Shown: positions 44,902-52,192 of the stretch, piece after piece | How positions within the stretch are numbered: position 1 is the stretch's first letter | How the letters are laid out: each line of letters opens with the position of its first letter | From: an uncultured Clostridia bacterium | Lineage (GTDB): Bacteria; Bacillota; Clostridia; TANB77; CAG-508 | Assembly: GCA_944391745.1 (NCBI GenBank) | Contig: CALXUS010000005.1 | Coordinates: forward strand, 1 to 64,000 | Direction: 5' to 3' | DNA length: 64,000 nt | Notes under the pieces: model-generated | Database searches by the model: none | What the model was told of the DNA's origin: nothing | The model's input: the letters and a program-made list of their open reading frames with translations, nothing else | Program-made: the position numbers and the translations under genes

Positions 44902-44914
44902 AAAAGAAAGGAGA

Positions 44915-44930
44915 AATGGTAATTACCATT
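44915..44930. other. 16-bp palindrome before cdaA
   Basis: AATGGTAATTACCATT is perfectly palindromic. It lies between AAAGGAG (44907-44913) and the first start codon of cdaA. It could be an operator, or an mRNA hairpin bringing the ribosome site near to the start. Confidence 0.5.
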
Positions 44931-44931
44931 A

Positions 44932-45849
44932 GTGAAAGTGATGTTCGAGAATTTATCTGGTTTTAATTTTGCTAATTATATTAGTGAATTGCAGTCTCAT
45001 CCTTGGCAAATAGTTACATTTATATTAGATATAACAATTGTAGTATTTTTATTGATATATTTTATTAAAGTAGCTAAAAAGTCAAGAGTATGGCAATTAA
45101 TAAAAGGAATTGTACTACTAGTTATAATTACAGTATTAAGTAATTTGCTTGATTTAAAAATATTATATTTTATATTAACTTCATTTATGAATTATGGAGT
45201 GATTGCTTTACTTATTATATTTCAGCCTGAGCTACGTAGAGCTATTGAACAATTAGGTTCAAGCACATTCTCAAAGTTATTTGGAATAGATAAGAGTTTA
45301 AGAGACAAAACTAAAGAAGACATTTACAAGGTAGTTATTGCAGTTGAAGAAATGGCTAAATCAAAAACAGGTGCTTTAATTGTATTTGAAAGAGACATTA
45401 AAATACAAGATATAATAGAAACAGGTATAAAAATAGATGCTGAAATTTCACCACAAGTATTAGTTAATATATTTGTACCTAAAACACCTTTACATGATGG
45501 AGCCGCAATAATTAGTAATAATAAAATAACTGCAGCAGCTTGTATATTGCCATTAGCTGATGATAAAGATATTGCAAAAGAATTGGGAACTAGACATAGG
45601 GCTGCTATTGGTATTTCAAAGGAGTCTGATAGTATAGCAGTTGTTGTCTCTGAAGAAACAGGAAAAGTGTCAATTGCAAAAGATGGAACTTTGATTGCAG
45701 ATGTAAAAGAAGACGCTTTAAAAAGAATATTGATTAAAAATTTAGTAACTGCTAGGTTTGGTTCAGATAAAAAAGTTAGTAAAATAAACAAAATGAAAGA
45801 AAATTGGAATAATAGAAAAACAAAAAATAAAAAAATAGAAAGTAAATAA
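44932..45849 (+). CDS. cdaA: Diadenylate cyclase CdaA
   Basis: Makes the second messenger c-di-AMP from two ATP; the main house-keeping enzyme in Firmicutes. The 305-residue product has three N-terminal transmembrane segments (about 20-100) and the DAC domain with LHDGAAIISNNKITAAACILPL (DGA motif) and LGTRHRAAIGISKESD (RHR motif). The start is uncertain: GTG 44932 or ATG 44941, and neither has a nearby ribosome site. AAAGGAG at 44907 lies about 20 bases away, across a 16-bp palindrome. The usual neighbours cdaR (YbbR domain) and glmM are not present here. Confidence 0.93.
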   Translation: MKVMFENLSGFNFANYISELQSHPWQIVTFILDITIVVFLLIYFIKVAKKSRVWQLIKGIVLLVIITVLSNLLDLKILYFILTSFMNYGVIALLIIFQPELRRAIEQLGSSTFSKLFGIDKSLRDKTKEDIYKVVIAVEEMAKSKTGALIVFERDIKIQDIIETGIKIDAEISPQVLVNIFVPKTPLHDGAAIISNNKITAAACILPLADDKDIAKELGTRHRAAIGISKESDSIAVVVSEETGKVSIAKDGTLIADVKEDALKRILIKNLVTARFGSDKKVSKINKMKENWNNRKTKNKKIESK

Positions 45850-45858
45850 TTAAGCATG

Positions 45859-45885
45859 ACAGGGTGTCTATAAAGAAGATACCCT
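45859..45885 (+). terminator. Hairpin after cdaA
   Basis: ACAGGGT/ACCCTGT stem extended by partly paired bases, with only a weak T tract. It lies between cdaA and truA. Confidence 0.55.
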
Positions 45886-45959
45886 GTTAGTTAATTATAA
45901 TAAATTAATAATATTATTAATTTTTAATTATAAAACTGAATAAGAAGGGAAGTAGTAAA

Positions 45960-46736
45960 TTGAAAAATATTAAATTAACTATAGAATATGACGGAAAAGA
46001 GTTTGGCGGATGGCAAAAGCAACCAGCTAAACTTAATATACAAGGAGAAATAGAAAGAGCAATAGAGGAAGTTACGGGAGAGAAAGTTGATTTAATTGCA
46101 TCTGGAAGAACTGATGCAGGTGTTCATGCCTTAGGTCAAGTTGCTAATTTTAAATTAGAAAAGGAATTCCCAATAGACAAAATTCCTTATGCATTAAATT
46201 CAAAATTAAAAAAATCTATAAGAATTAAATCAGCCGAAGAAGTTCCAGAAAAGTTTCATAGTAGATATACTTGTAAAAAGAAGACTTATAAATATGTTAT
46301 AAATAATTCAGTTCAAGGAACGGCAATTTTTAGAAATTTACAATATCATTTTCCAGAGAAACTTGACGAAGTAAAAATGAATGAAGCAGCAAAATATTTA
46401 ATTGGTGAACATGATTTCAAATCTTTTAAAGCCAGTGGCACAAGTAGTAAAAGTAGTGTTAGAACAATATATGATGCCAAAGTTACAAGAAGTGGAGAAA
46501 TTGTTACTATAGAATTAACTGGAAATGGATTTTTATATAATATGGTTAGAATTATTGCTGGAACTTTAGTTGATGTTGGAACATATAAAATTGAACCTAA
46601 AGATGTAAAAACTATTTTAGAAGCAAAGGATAGATTAAAAGCTGGAAAAACATTACCACCTACAGGTCTTTATTTAGTTAGTGTAGAATACGAGGATGTT
46701 TTTGGGGACACATTCCAAAAACATCCACAAAAATAG
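45960..46736 (+). CDS. truA: tRNA pseudouridine(38-40) synthase
   Basis: Modifies U38-U40 in the tRNA anticodon stem. The 258-residue product has the catalytic Asp in SGRTDAGVHALGQVANF (about 50-66), the KTYKYVINN region, and the C-terminal MVRIIAGTLVDVG. The start is TTG 45960, with GAAGGGA upstream. The normal family end is near YLVSVEY; the last ~13 residues (EDVFGDTFQKHPQK) come from a GGGGACA-type hairpin repeat lying inside the end of the gene. The catalytic core is not affected. Confidence 0.94.
   Translation: MKNIKLTIEYDGKEFGGWQKQPAKLNIQGEIERAIEEVTGEKVDLIASGRTDAGVHALGQVANFKLEKEFPIDKIPYALNSKLKKSIRIKSAEEVPEKFHSRYTCKKKTYKYVINNSVQGTAIFRNLQYHFPEKLDEVKMNEAAKYLIGEHDFKSFKASGTSSKSSVRTIYDAKVTRSGEIVTIELTGNGFLYNMVRIIAGTLVDVGTYKIEPKDVKTILEAKDRLKAGKTLPPTGLYLVSVEYEDVFGDTFQKHPQK
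46694..46726. repeat. GGGGACA-type hairpin repeat inside truA, copy 3
   Basis: GGATGTTTTTGG (46694-46705) pairs perfectly with CCAAAAACATCC (46715-46726) around GGACACATT. The sequence ATGTTTTTGGGGACAC is identical to part of copy 2 at 15007. Confidence 0.8.
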
Positions 46737-46799
46737 AAGATATAAATTAAGTGAGTGTCAAAAAATGCTTTAGTAACATAAAATATACAAGGGGATAAT

Positions 46800-47477
46800 A
46801 TGGATATAGTTTTATTTTTATTTATATTTCCTATTGCAACAATCACATTTGCAATTGCTTTACAAAAAATTCTTTGTAATCCATACTTAGTGTCGGCAAT
46901 TGTACTAGCGATTTTCTTGATTGTTACATTTACTGTATATGGTGTAAGCTTCTTAATTGCAGCATTTATATATGCAATTATAGCTCTAGTTACAGCATAC
47001 ATTGTTAGTATCTTCTGCAGAATATCAAATAGGTCTATAGAAATTAATTTTATAGGTGATAACGGAAGTGGAAGAGCTGGTGATAATAATTCATCTTGTT
47101 GCAATAACTGTAATAATTCAAGAACAGGTGAGGGTAGATGTTCATCATGTAATAATGGGAATGCTAGAAGCGGTAGTAACAGAAGTGGCTCAAATTGTTG
47201 CAATGGGAATAATGGCCTAAGCAGAAACTTAGCTTGCTTTAATGAAAATATTGTGGCTTTGAGTAATAGTATTGATGAATTGGCTGACCGTATAAATGCA
47301 CAAAATGACGATAATGATAATTGCTCAAGTTGCAATTCAAATAATGACTCACAAAATAGAAACGGAAACAATTGCAATTGTGGATGTGGCACATTACGCA
47401 ATGGTGATCCTAATACAACTGCTTGCAGAACTTGTGCTTGTCAAAGACAATTTAGAAATTGCTTAAGAAGAGTGTAG
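46800..47477 (+). CDS. DUF2651-like membrane protein with Cys-rich tail
   Basis: A 225-residue protein. The first ~75 residues form three hydrophobic helices resembling the DUF2651/YbeF family (MDIVLFLFIFPIATITFAIA, VLAIFLIVTFTVYG). The rest is a low-complexity region rich in Cys, Asn, Ser, Gly and Arg with over 20 cysteines, including CC and Cys-x2-Cys pairs (SSCCNNCNN, CSSCNNG, NCNCGCG, TCACQRQFRNCLRR). A short helical stretch (ACFNENIVALSNSIDELADRI) interrupts it. Similar Cys/Asn/Gly tails are seen in spore-coat and metal-binding proteins, but no function is shown. It is a stand-alone gene after truA. Confidence 0.6.
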   Translation: MDIVLFLFIFPIATITFAIALQKILCNPYLVSAIVLAIFLIVTFTVYGVSFLIAAFIYAIIALVTAYIVSIFCRISNRSIEINFIGDNGSGRAGDNNSSCCNNCNNSRTGEGRCSSCNNGNARSGSNRSGSNCCNGNNGLSRNLACFNENIVALSNSIDELADRINAQNDDNDNCSSCNSNNDSQNRNGNNCNCGCGTLRNGDPNTTACRTCACQRQFRNCLRRV

Positions 47478-47522
47478 AAAATATAAAAAAATAATGTCTT
47501 ATTAAAATAAGACAAAAGGTGA

Positions 47523-47566
47523 GGCGTATTGAAAAACAAAAAATACTATGATACAATAAATACGCC
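47523..47566 (+). promoter_or_regulatory. Promoter inside an inverted repeat
   Basis: TTGAAA (47529-47534), 17 bp, TACAAT (47552-47557), preceding the small gene at 47603. The promoter is bracketed by GGCGTATT (47523-47530) and AATACGCC (47559-47566), an exact 8-bp inverted repeat that touches both boxes, as an operator pair would. Confidence 0.72.
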
Positions 47567-47602
47567 AAGAATGTTGGAATACTCTTGTTAAGGAGGCTAA
47601 GA

Positions 47603-47743
47603 ATGAAACGGTTTATTGATGAAATTTGTAGCGACGAGTTTTATTGTGAAAAATTTCTTCCATTTTTGGGTACTCTGGCGCTCATAGTTGCCATTGGGTG
47701 TATAATCTATCTCATTATGTACATTGGCAGTATAGTTTTGTAA
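47603..47743 (+). CDS. Orphan cassette gene, 46-residue membrane peptide
   Basis: A short gene with AGGAGG at 47591-47596 and ATG at 47603. The product has a charged N-terminus with two Cys (FIDEICSDEFYCEKF), then one transmembrane helix (about 21-46: TLALIVAIGCIIYLIMYIG). Third codon is CGG (MK-Arg-F) read as Arg; reading it +1 would give an unrelated 27-residue frame. Base use (GCG, CTC, GCC, GGC, CTG) is unlike the neighbours. Own promoter, with an operator-like inverted repeat. No family recognised. Confidence 0.6.
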   Translation: MKRFIDEICSDEFYCEKFLPFLGTLALIVAIGCIIYLIMYIGSIVL

Positions 47744-47808
47744 ATAAATGATTTCATTCTTGGCAAGCTTCCTGCAATATTTGTTAAATGTAACTTGTAT
47801 TGCAAGAA

Positions 47809-47877
47809 ATTTTACGTTGGGGACGGTCTTTTTTGTAAAATAATTTTTTACGAAAAGGATCGTCCCCAACGTAAAAT
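47809..47877. repeat. GGGGACG-type hairpin repeat, copy 4
   Basis: ATTTTACGTTGGGGACG at 47809 pairs with CGTCCCCAACGTAAAAT ending at 47877; inner arms pair with a few mismatches. It directly abuts the mutS2 stop codon and can serve as its terminator. It resembles the other GGGGAC repeats in layout but not in the flanking bases. Confidence 0.75.
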
Positions 47878-50060
47878 TATTTCAATTCCACAATTGTTAC
47901 ACCATAGTCACCTTCACCAAATCCAGCAATTCTGTATGAACTGACATATTTAGATTTCTTTAAATAATTGTGTATGCCTTCACGTAGTTTGCCAGTGCCT
48001 TTGCCATGAATTACTCTAACTTGTTTTAAATGAGCCATGGCACAATTATCTAAATATTTATCAAGTGCCATTATTGCAGTGTCTACGTTTTCACCAATAA
48101 GATTTATTTCAGATGAAATGTTTTTTGATGCAGTATTTTCAATATGAACATTAGACTTACCACTAGGTTTATTTGTTTCTTGATTGTTTAATTTAAGTAG
48201 GACACTTAAATCTAGTCCGTTTGATGATTCAGTTTCTTTTAAATCTTCATTTAATTTATTTCTTAATGAATTAGCTTTTTTCAAATCCTTTGAACCTAAA
48301 CCACTTAATTCTCTTATAACTCTATTGGCTTCATCTTTAGCATCTTGCAAGATTTCTCGAGCCTCTTTTTTCGCTTTTTCAACTTTTTCTTCTTCACGAG
48401 CTAATCTATCTGATACTTGTTTTTCAAGAGATTTTCGTAAAAGAGTAACTTGATTTAGATTTTTTTCTTCTTCTTTTTTTAAATTTTCAATTGAAATTCT
48501 ATCATCATAAATTTCTTTCATTAAGGTTTCAACATCTGTATCAGGTTTGTTCATTAAGCTATTTGCTCTATCTAAAATAGATTGGTTTAAACCTAAGCGT
48601 TTACTTATTGCAAAAGCATTACTTTTACCAGGAATTCCGATTAGTAAATGATATGTAGGCTCTAATTTTTCTACATCAAATTCACAGCTTGCATTTTCAA
48701 ATCCATCATGGGTTATACAGTAGTTTTTTATCTCGTGGTAGTGAGTTGTAGCAATAGTAATTGCACCTTGATTGTGAAAATATTCAAGTAAAGCTAGTGC
48801 TAAATTTGCACCTTCCAAAGGGTCAGTACCAGAACCTAATTCATCTACTAAAACTAAGCTATTACTATTAAGCATATTTACAATACTAATAATATTTGTT
48901 ATATGACTTGAAAAAGTGCTTAATGATTGCTCAATACTTTGTTCATCACCAATATCTGCAAATATATTTTCAAATATTTTAGTTTTACTATTTTCGTTAG
49001 CTGGAATAAATAAACCAGACTGAGCCATTATACATAATAAACCTACTGTTTTTAAACTTACAGTTTTGCCACCGGTATTTGGACCAGTAATTACTAGAGT
49101 AGAAAAGTCTTTTCCTACATATATGTCAATTGGAACTACCTTATTTTTAGGTATTAAAGGGTGTCTAGCTTTAATTAAATTTATTTCGTTTGAAATAATA
49201 GGCATATTTGCATCCATTTCAATAGCTAATTTTGCTTTAGCGTTTATAAAATCTAATTTTGCAATTATTTCAATATCTTTTTCAATGTAATATACTATAG
49301 GAAATAATAAATTAGACAATTCACTCATAATTCTTTCAATTTCTTTTGTTTCTTCAATGATTAAATTATTAATTTTATTATTAATCTCAAAAACAGCCAT
49401 AGGTTCAATATAAACTGTTGAACCACTACTAGATGTATCATGAATAAATCCTTTTATATAACTTCTATACTCTTCTTTTACTGGTATAACATATCTTCCT
49501 GCTCTAATAGTAATTACAGAATCCATTATATATTTACTATTAGCATGAACTATTTGGTTTAGCTTGTTTTTTATATCTACTTCTAAAGATTTTTTTGTAT
49601 TTCTAATTGAATAAAGTTTTGTAGAAGCATTATCAGCAATCATGTCTTCTGATATAATGCAAGAACTTATTCTTTTTTCAACATCTTTATTAATATAAAT
49701 CATAGAATAATAGTCAGATAAATTTGGAATGTCAATTTCTAAATCTGAAAAATAATCAGTTAATTCTCTAGATATTCTTAATATATTACATATTTCTAAC
49801 AATCCTTTAGAAGTTAATGAAATATTACTTTTCAAACTTTTTATTAAAAAATTTACGTCGTTAATCTCAGAAATAGGCAATTCACCTTTAATATTCATTA
49901 CTTTTAAACATTCATCAGTCTCATTTAAGTTTGATTTTATTGCCATACTTTTAGAAGAAGGCATTAGATTTAAAGCCAATTTTTTACCTTCATAAGTTTT
50001 TGTATAATTAGCTAAATTTTCACGTATATTATTAAATTCTAATTTATCTAAATTAAACAT
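47877..50060 (-). CDS. mutS2: Endonuclease MutS2
   Basis: MutS-family ATPase/nuclease; in Firmicutes it splits collided ribosomes and affects recombination. The 727-residue product lacks the mismatch-binding domain I. It has the core/lever domains, Walker A VITGPNTGGKTVSLKT (about 325-340), Walker B LVLVDELGSGTDPLEGANLALAL, a coiled-coil middle, and a C-terminal Smr domain (LDKYLDNCAMAHLKQVRVIHGKGTGKLREG). The start is the ATG at 50060 after GGAAGGA; an 11-residue longer frame has no ribosome site. Confidence 0.96.
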   Translation of the reverse strand: MFNLDKLEFNNIRENLANYTKTYEGKKLALNLMPSSKSMAIKSNLNETDECLKVMNIKGELPISEINDVNFLIKSLKSNISLTSKGLLEICNILRISRELTDYFSDLEIDIPNLSDYYSMIYINKDVEKRISSCIISEDMIADNASTKLYSIRNTKKSLEVDIKNKLNQIVHANSKYIMDSVITIRAGRYVIPVKEEYRSYIKGFIHDTSSSGSTVYIEPMAVFEINNKINNLIIEETKEIERIMSELSNLLFPIVYYIEKDIEIIAKLDFINAKAKLAIEMDANMPIISNEINLIKARHPLIPKNKVVPIDIYVGKDFSTLVITGPNTGGKTVSLKTVGLLCIMAQSGLFIPANENSKTKIFENIFADIGDEQSIEQSLSTFSSHITNIISIVNMLNSNSLVLVDELGSGTDPLEGANLALALLEYFHNQGAITIATTHYHEIKNYCITHDGFENASCEFDVEKLEPTYHLLIGIPGKSNAFAISKRLGLNQSILDRANSLMNKPDTDVETLMKEIYDDRISIENLKKEEEKNLNQVTLLRKSLEKQVSDRLAREEEKVEKAKKEAREILQDAKDEANRVIRELSGLGSKDLKKANSLRNKLNEDLKETESSNGLDLSVLLKLNNQETNKPSGKSNVHIENTASKNISSEINLIGENVDTAIMALDKYLDNCAMAHLKQVRVIHGKGTGKLREGIHNYLKKSKYVSSYRIAGFGEGDYGVTIVELK

Positions 50061-50096
50061 ATTAATCCTTCCATAAAAAATATTTATTACCAAAAT

Positions 50097-50125
50097 ATTA
50101 TATACTAAAAATGCCGAAATTTCAA
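50097..50125 (-). promoter_or_regulatory. mutS2 promoter
   Basis: On the minus strand: TTGAAA (50125-50120), 17 bp, TATAAT (50102-50097), about 37 bp before the start codon. Confidence 0.78.
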
Positions 50126-50272
50126 TTACTTTAAAAAACGAAAATGTGATAAAATATATATAGACAAAGATTTTATTTTGATGTAATATATTTATGTATT
50201 AATTATTAAACACAAATGAGGTAAATTAAACAGATTATTCATAAGTTTGAGTAAAAGGGAAGTTAAAAAAAT

Positions 50273-52099
50273 ATGAAAAAAACAAGAAAAATACTGATAT
50301 TATTTATTTTAATGTTTATTATATTAGCTTTTTACAATATCGTACATGCCGATTCTGATTTGTATTTAAATAATTTAAAATTTGATGCAAAAATTAATGA
50401 AGATGGATCCATGGATGTAGTAGAAACTTGGAATATTAATATAAAAAATACAGATACTTTGTATAAAAACTTTACAATTGATTCTGCAAAATATAAAAGT
50501 ATTTCAGATGTTAAAGTTAGTAGAACAGATAGTAATGGAAATGTAGAAAATTTTGTAAAAACAGATAAATATTCATATCACTTGAATTCAGGAGAATATT
50601 ATTTTACAAGGACTGATTCTAAGTATGAACTTGCTTATGGAATAGGATATGGAAGCTCATCAGGAACAGAAAATTATATAATAAGTTATCATGTAGATGG
50701 TGCTGTTGGTTTATACAATGACTGTGCAGAATTATATTGGCAATTTTTAGGAACAGATTTTAATATTTCTGCTGAAAAAATAACTGGAACAATAAAATTA
50801 CCTAAAGAAGTAGAAAATATAGATAGTATACAAGCTTGGATACATACTCCAGATTTGAATGGAAATGTAACGAAAAGCGGTAATGACAAGCTAGAATTTG
50901 AAGTAAATAATAATTTACCAAAGAAGATGGTTGAAATAAGAATAGCTATGCCTAGAGACATAATAGATGGCTCAAGTAATGTTTATGTTACTAACAGGCT
51001 TGACACAATTCTTAATGAAGAAAAAGAATGGGTAGATGACCTTAATTTTATAAAGAAAATTAGATCAATACTTTTATTAGTTTTAATATTGTTAGTATCC
51101 TTGTTTATAATATATGAGATTATTAGGTGCTTAAAAATATTGATTACATTTAAAAAGAAAAAACCAGAAAAACATTATGATTATTTGGGCGAAATACCTA
51201 GAAAAAGTGCAACTCCTGCTGAGGCTGCTTATATAATTAGCAAAAGTTACAAAAACAATGTTAAATATAATATAGGCAATGTTTTTACTTCAATAGTACT
51301 CAATTTAGCATTAAAAAAAGCTATTAGATTGGAAAATGTTGAAGATGATTATAATATAATATTATGTTATGATGGAGATAATAATTTAAGTATAGAAGAA
51401 AAAATAGTTTATAATTATTTGAATAATGCATGTAATTATAATAATGAAAAAAAATCTAATCAGATATTAGTTAGTGAATTAAATAAATATATTAGGCAAA
51501 ATGATGTTTATTCTAATAGTATAGCTAAAAATATTGAGAGAAAATTAGACAAAAAAGTAGATAAGTTAGGATTCTTTGATGAAAATGGAGAGAAAATAAA
51601 AAATGCGAATTCAATGAACTTTTTATTAGCTTTTTTTATAGGAATTATGATAATTATTATGGGCTTAGCCACTCAATATTTTGAAAATTTATTAATTTTG
51701 TGGATGGGTATTGTATTATTATTTGTTTTTAGCTTGGTATTGTTAGGAATAGTAAATTCTAGAATAAGTGCTTATTCACAAAAAGGAATTAATGAAATAG
51801 ATAAATGGAAAGCATTTGAAAAATATATGGAAGAAATTTCATCGTTAGATGATAAGGATTTACCAGATTTTAAAGTATGGGAACAATATTTAGTATATGC
51901 TACAGTATTTGGAATATCTAAAAAAGTATTAAAACAATTAGAGTCAATATATACAAATAAAGATTTTGTTACTTTAAAAAATCAATTAATAGGTTTCTTC
52001 TTTAATCCCGTTTTCTTAAGTTCATTAGGTTCTATGTCTTCAGCATTTGCATCAATTTCTGGAGGCGGTGGAGGTTTCTCTAATGGTGAAGGAAGATAA
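50273..52099 (+). CDS. DUF2207 membrane protein, first copy
   Basis: A 608-residue protein with a signal peptide (about 1-26, cleaved near VHADS), an outside DUF2207 domain (AKINEDGSMDVVETWNIN; SYHVDGAVGLYNDCAELYWQFLG; TGTIKLPKEVEN), a transmembrane helix (about 265-285), a cytoplasmic domain (ATPAEAAYIISKSY), a second pair of helices (about 450-495) and a C-terminal domain (KWKAFEKYMEEISSLDDKDLPDFKVWEQYLVYATVFGIS). It ends with the Gly-rich tail SGGGGGFSNGEGR typical of the family. The stop codon is in the terminator loop. Function is unknown; a tandem paralogue follows at 93 bp. Confidence 0.88.
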   Translation: MKKTRKILILFILMFIILAFYNIVHADSDLYLNNLKFDAKINEDGSMDVVETWNINIKNTDTLYKNFTIDSAKYKSISDVKVSRTDSNGNVENFVKTDKYSYHLNSGEYYFTRTDSKYELAYGIGYGSSSGTENYIISYHVDGAVGLYNDCAELYWQFLGTDFNISAEKITGTIKLPKEVENIDSIQAWIHTPDLNGNVTKSGNDKLEFEVNNNLPKKMVEIRIAMPRDIIDGSSNVYVTNRLDTILNEEKEWVDDLNFIKKIRSILLLVLILLVSLFIIYEIIRCLKILITFKKKKPEKHYDYLGEIPRKSATPAEAAYIISKSYKNNVKYNIGNVFTSIVLNLALKKAIRLENVEDDYNIILCYDGDNNLSIEEKIVYNYLNNACNYNNEKKSNQILVSELNKYIRQNDVYSNSIAKNIERKLDKKVDKLGFFDENGEKIKNANSMNFLLAFFIGIMIIIMGLATQYFENLLILWMGIVLLFVFSLVLLGIVNSRISAYSQKGINEIDKWKAFEKYMEEISSLDDKDLPDFKVWEQYLVYATVFGISKKVLKQLESIYTNKDFVTLKNQLIGFFFNPVFLSSLGSMSSAFASISGGGGGFSNGEGR

Positions 52100-52114
52100 A
52101 AACTTCCTTCTTTT
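52088..52114 (+). terminator. Terminator containing the stop codon
   Basis: GAAGGAAG (52088-52095) pairs with CTTCCTTC (52103-52110), then TTTTA. The stop codon TAA (52097-52099) lies in the loop. Confidence 0.8.
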
Positions 52115-52192
52115 ATAATTATATTATTATTGAAAAAGAATTGGAAATAATATATAATCAATAAAATATTAATATTACAGAAAGGAAAATTT

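Noticed and set aside
44532-44929. Minus-strand frames opposite the Lys-rich gene and cdaA
   Set aside because: They are low-complexity shadows with Ser/Phe-rich products and no ribosome sites.
46670-47401. 243-codon frame on the minus strand opposite the Cys-rich gene
   Set aside because: Composition is the antisense of the Cys/Asn-rich gene, it has no ribosome site, and it would overlap truA.
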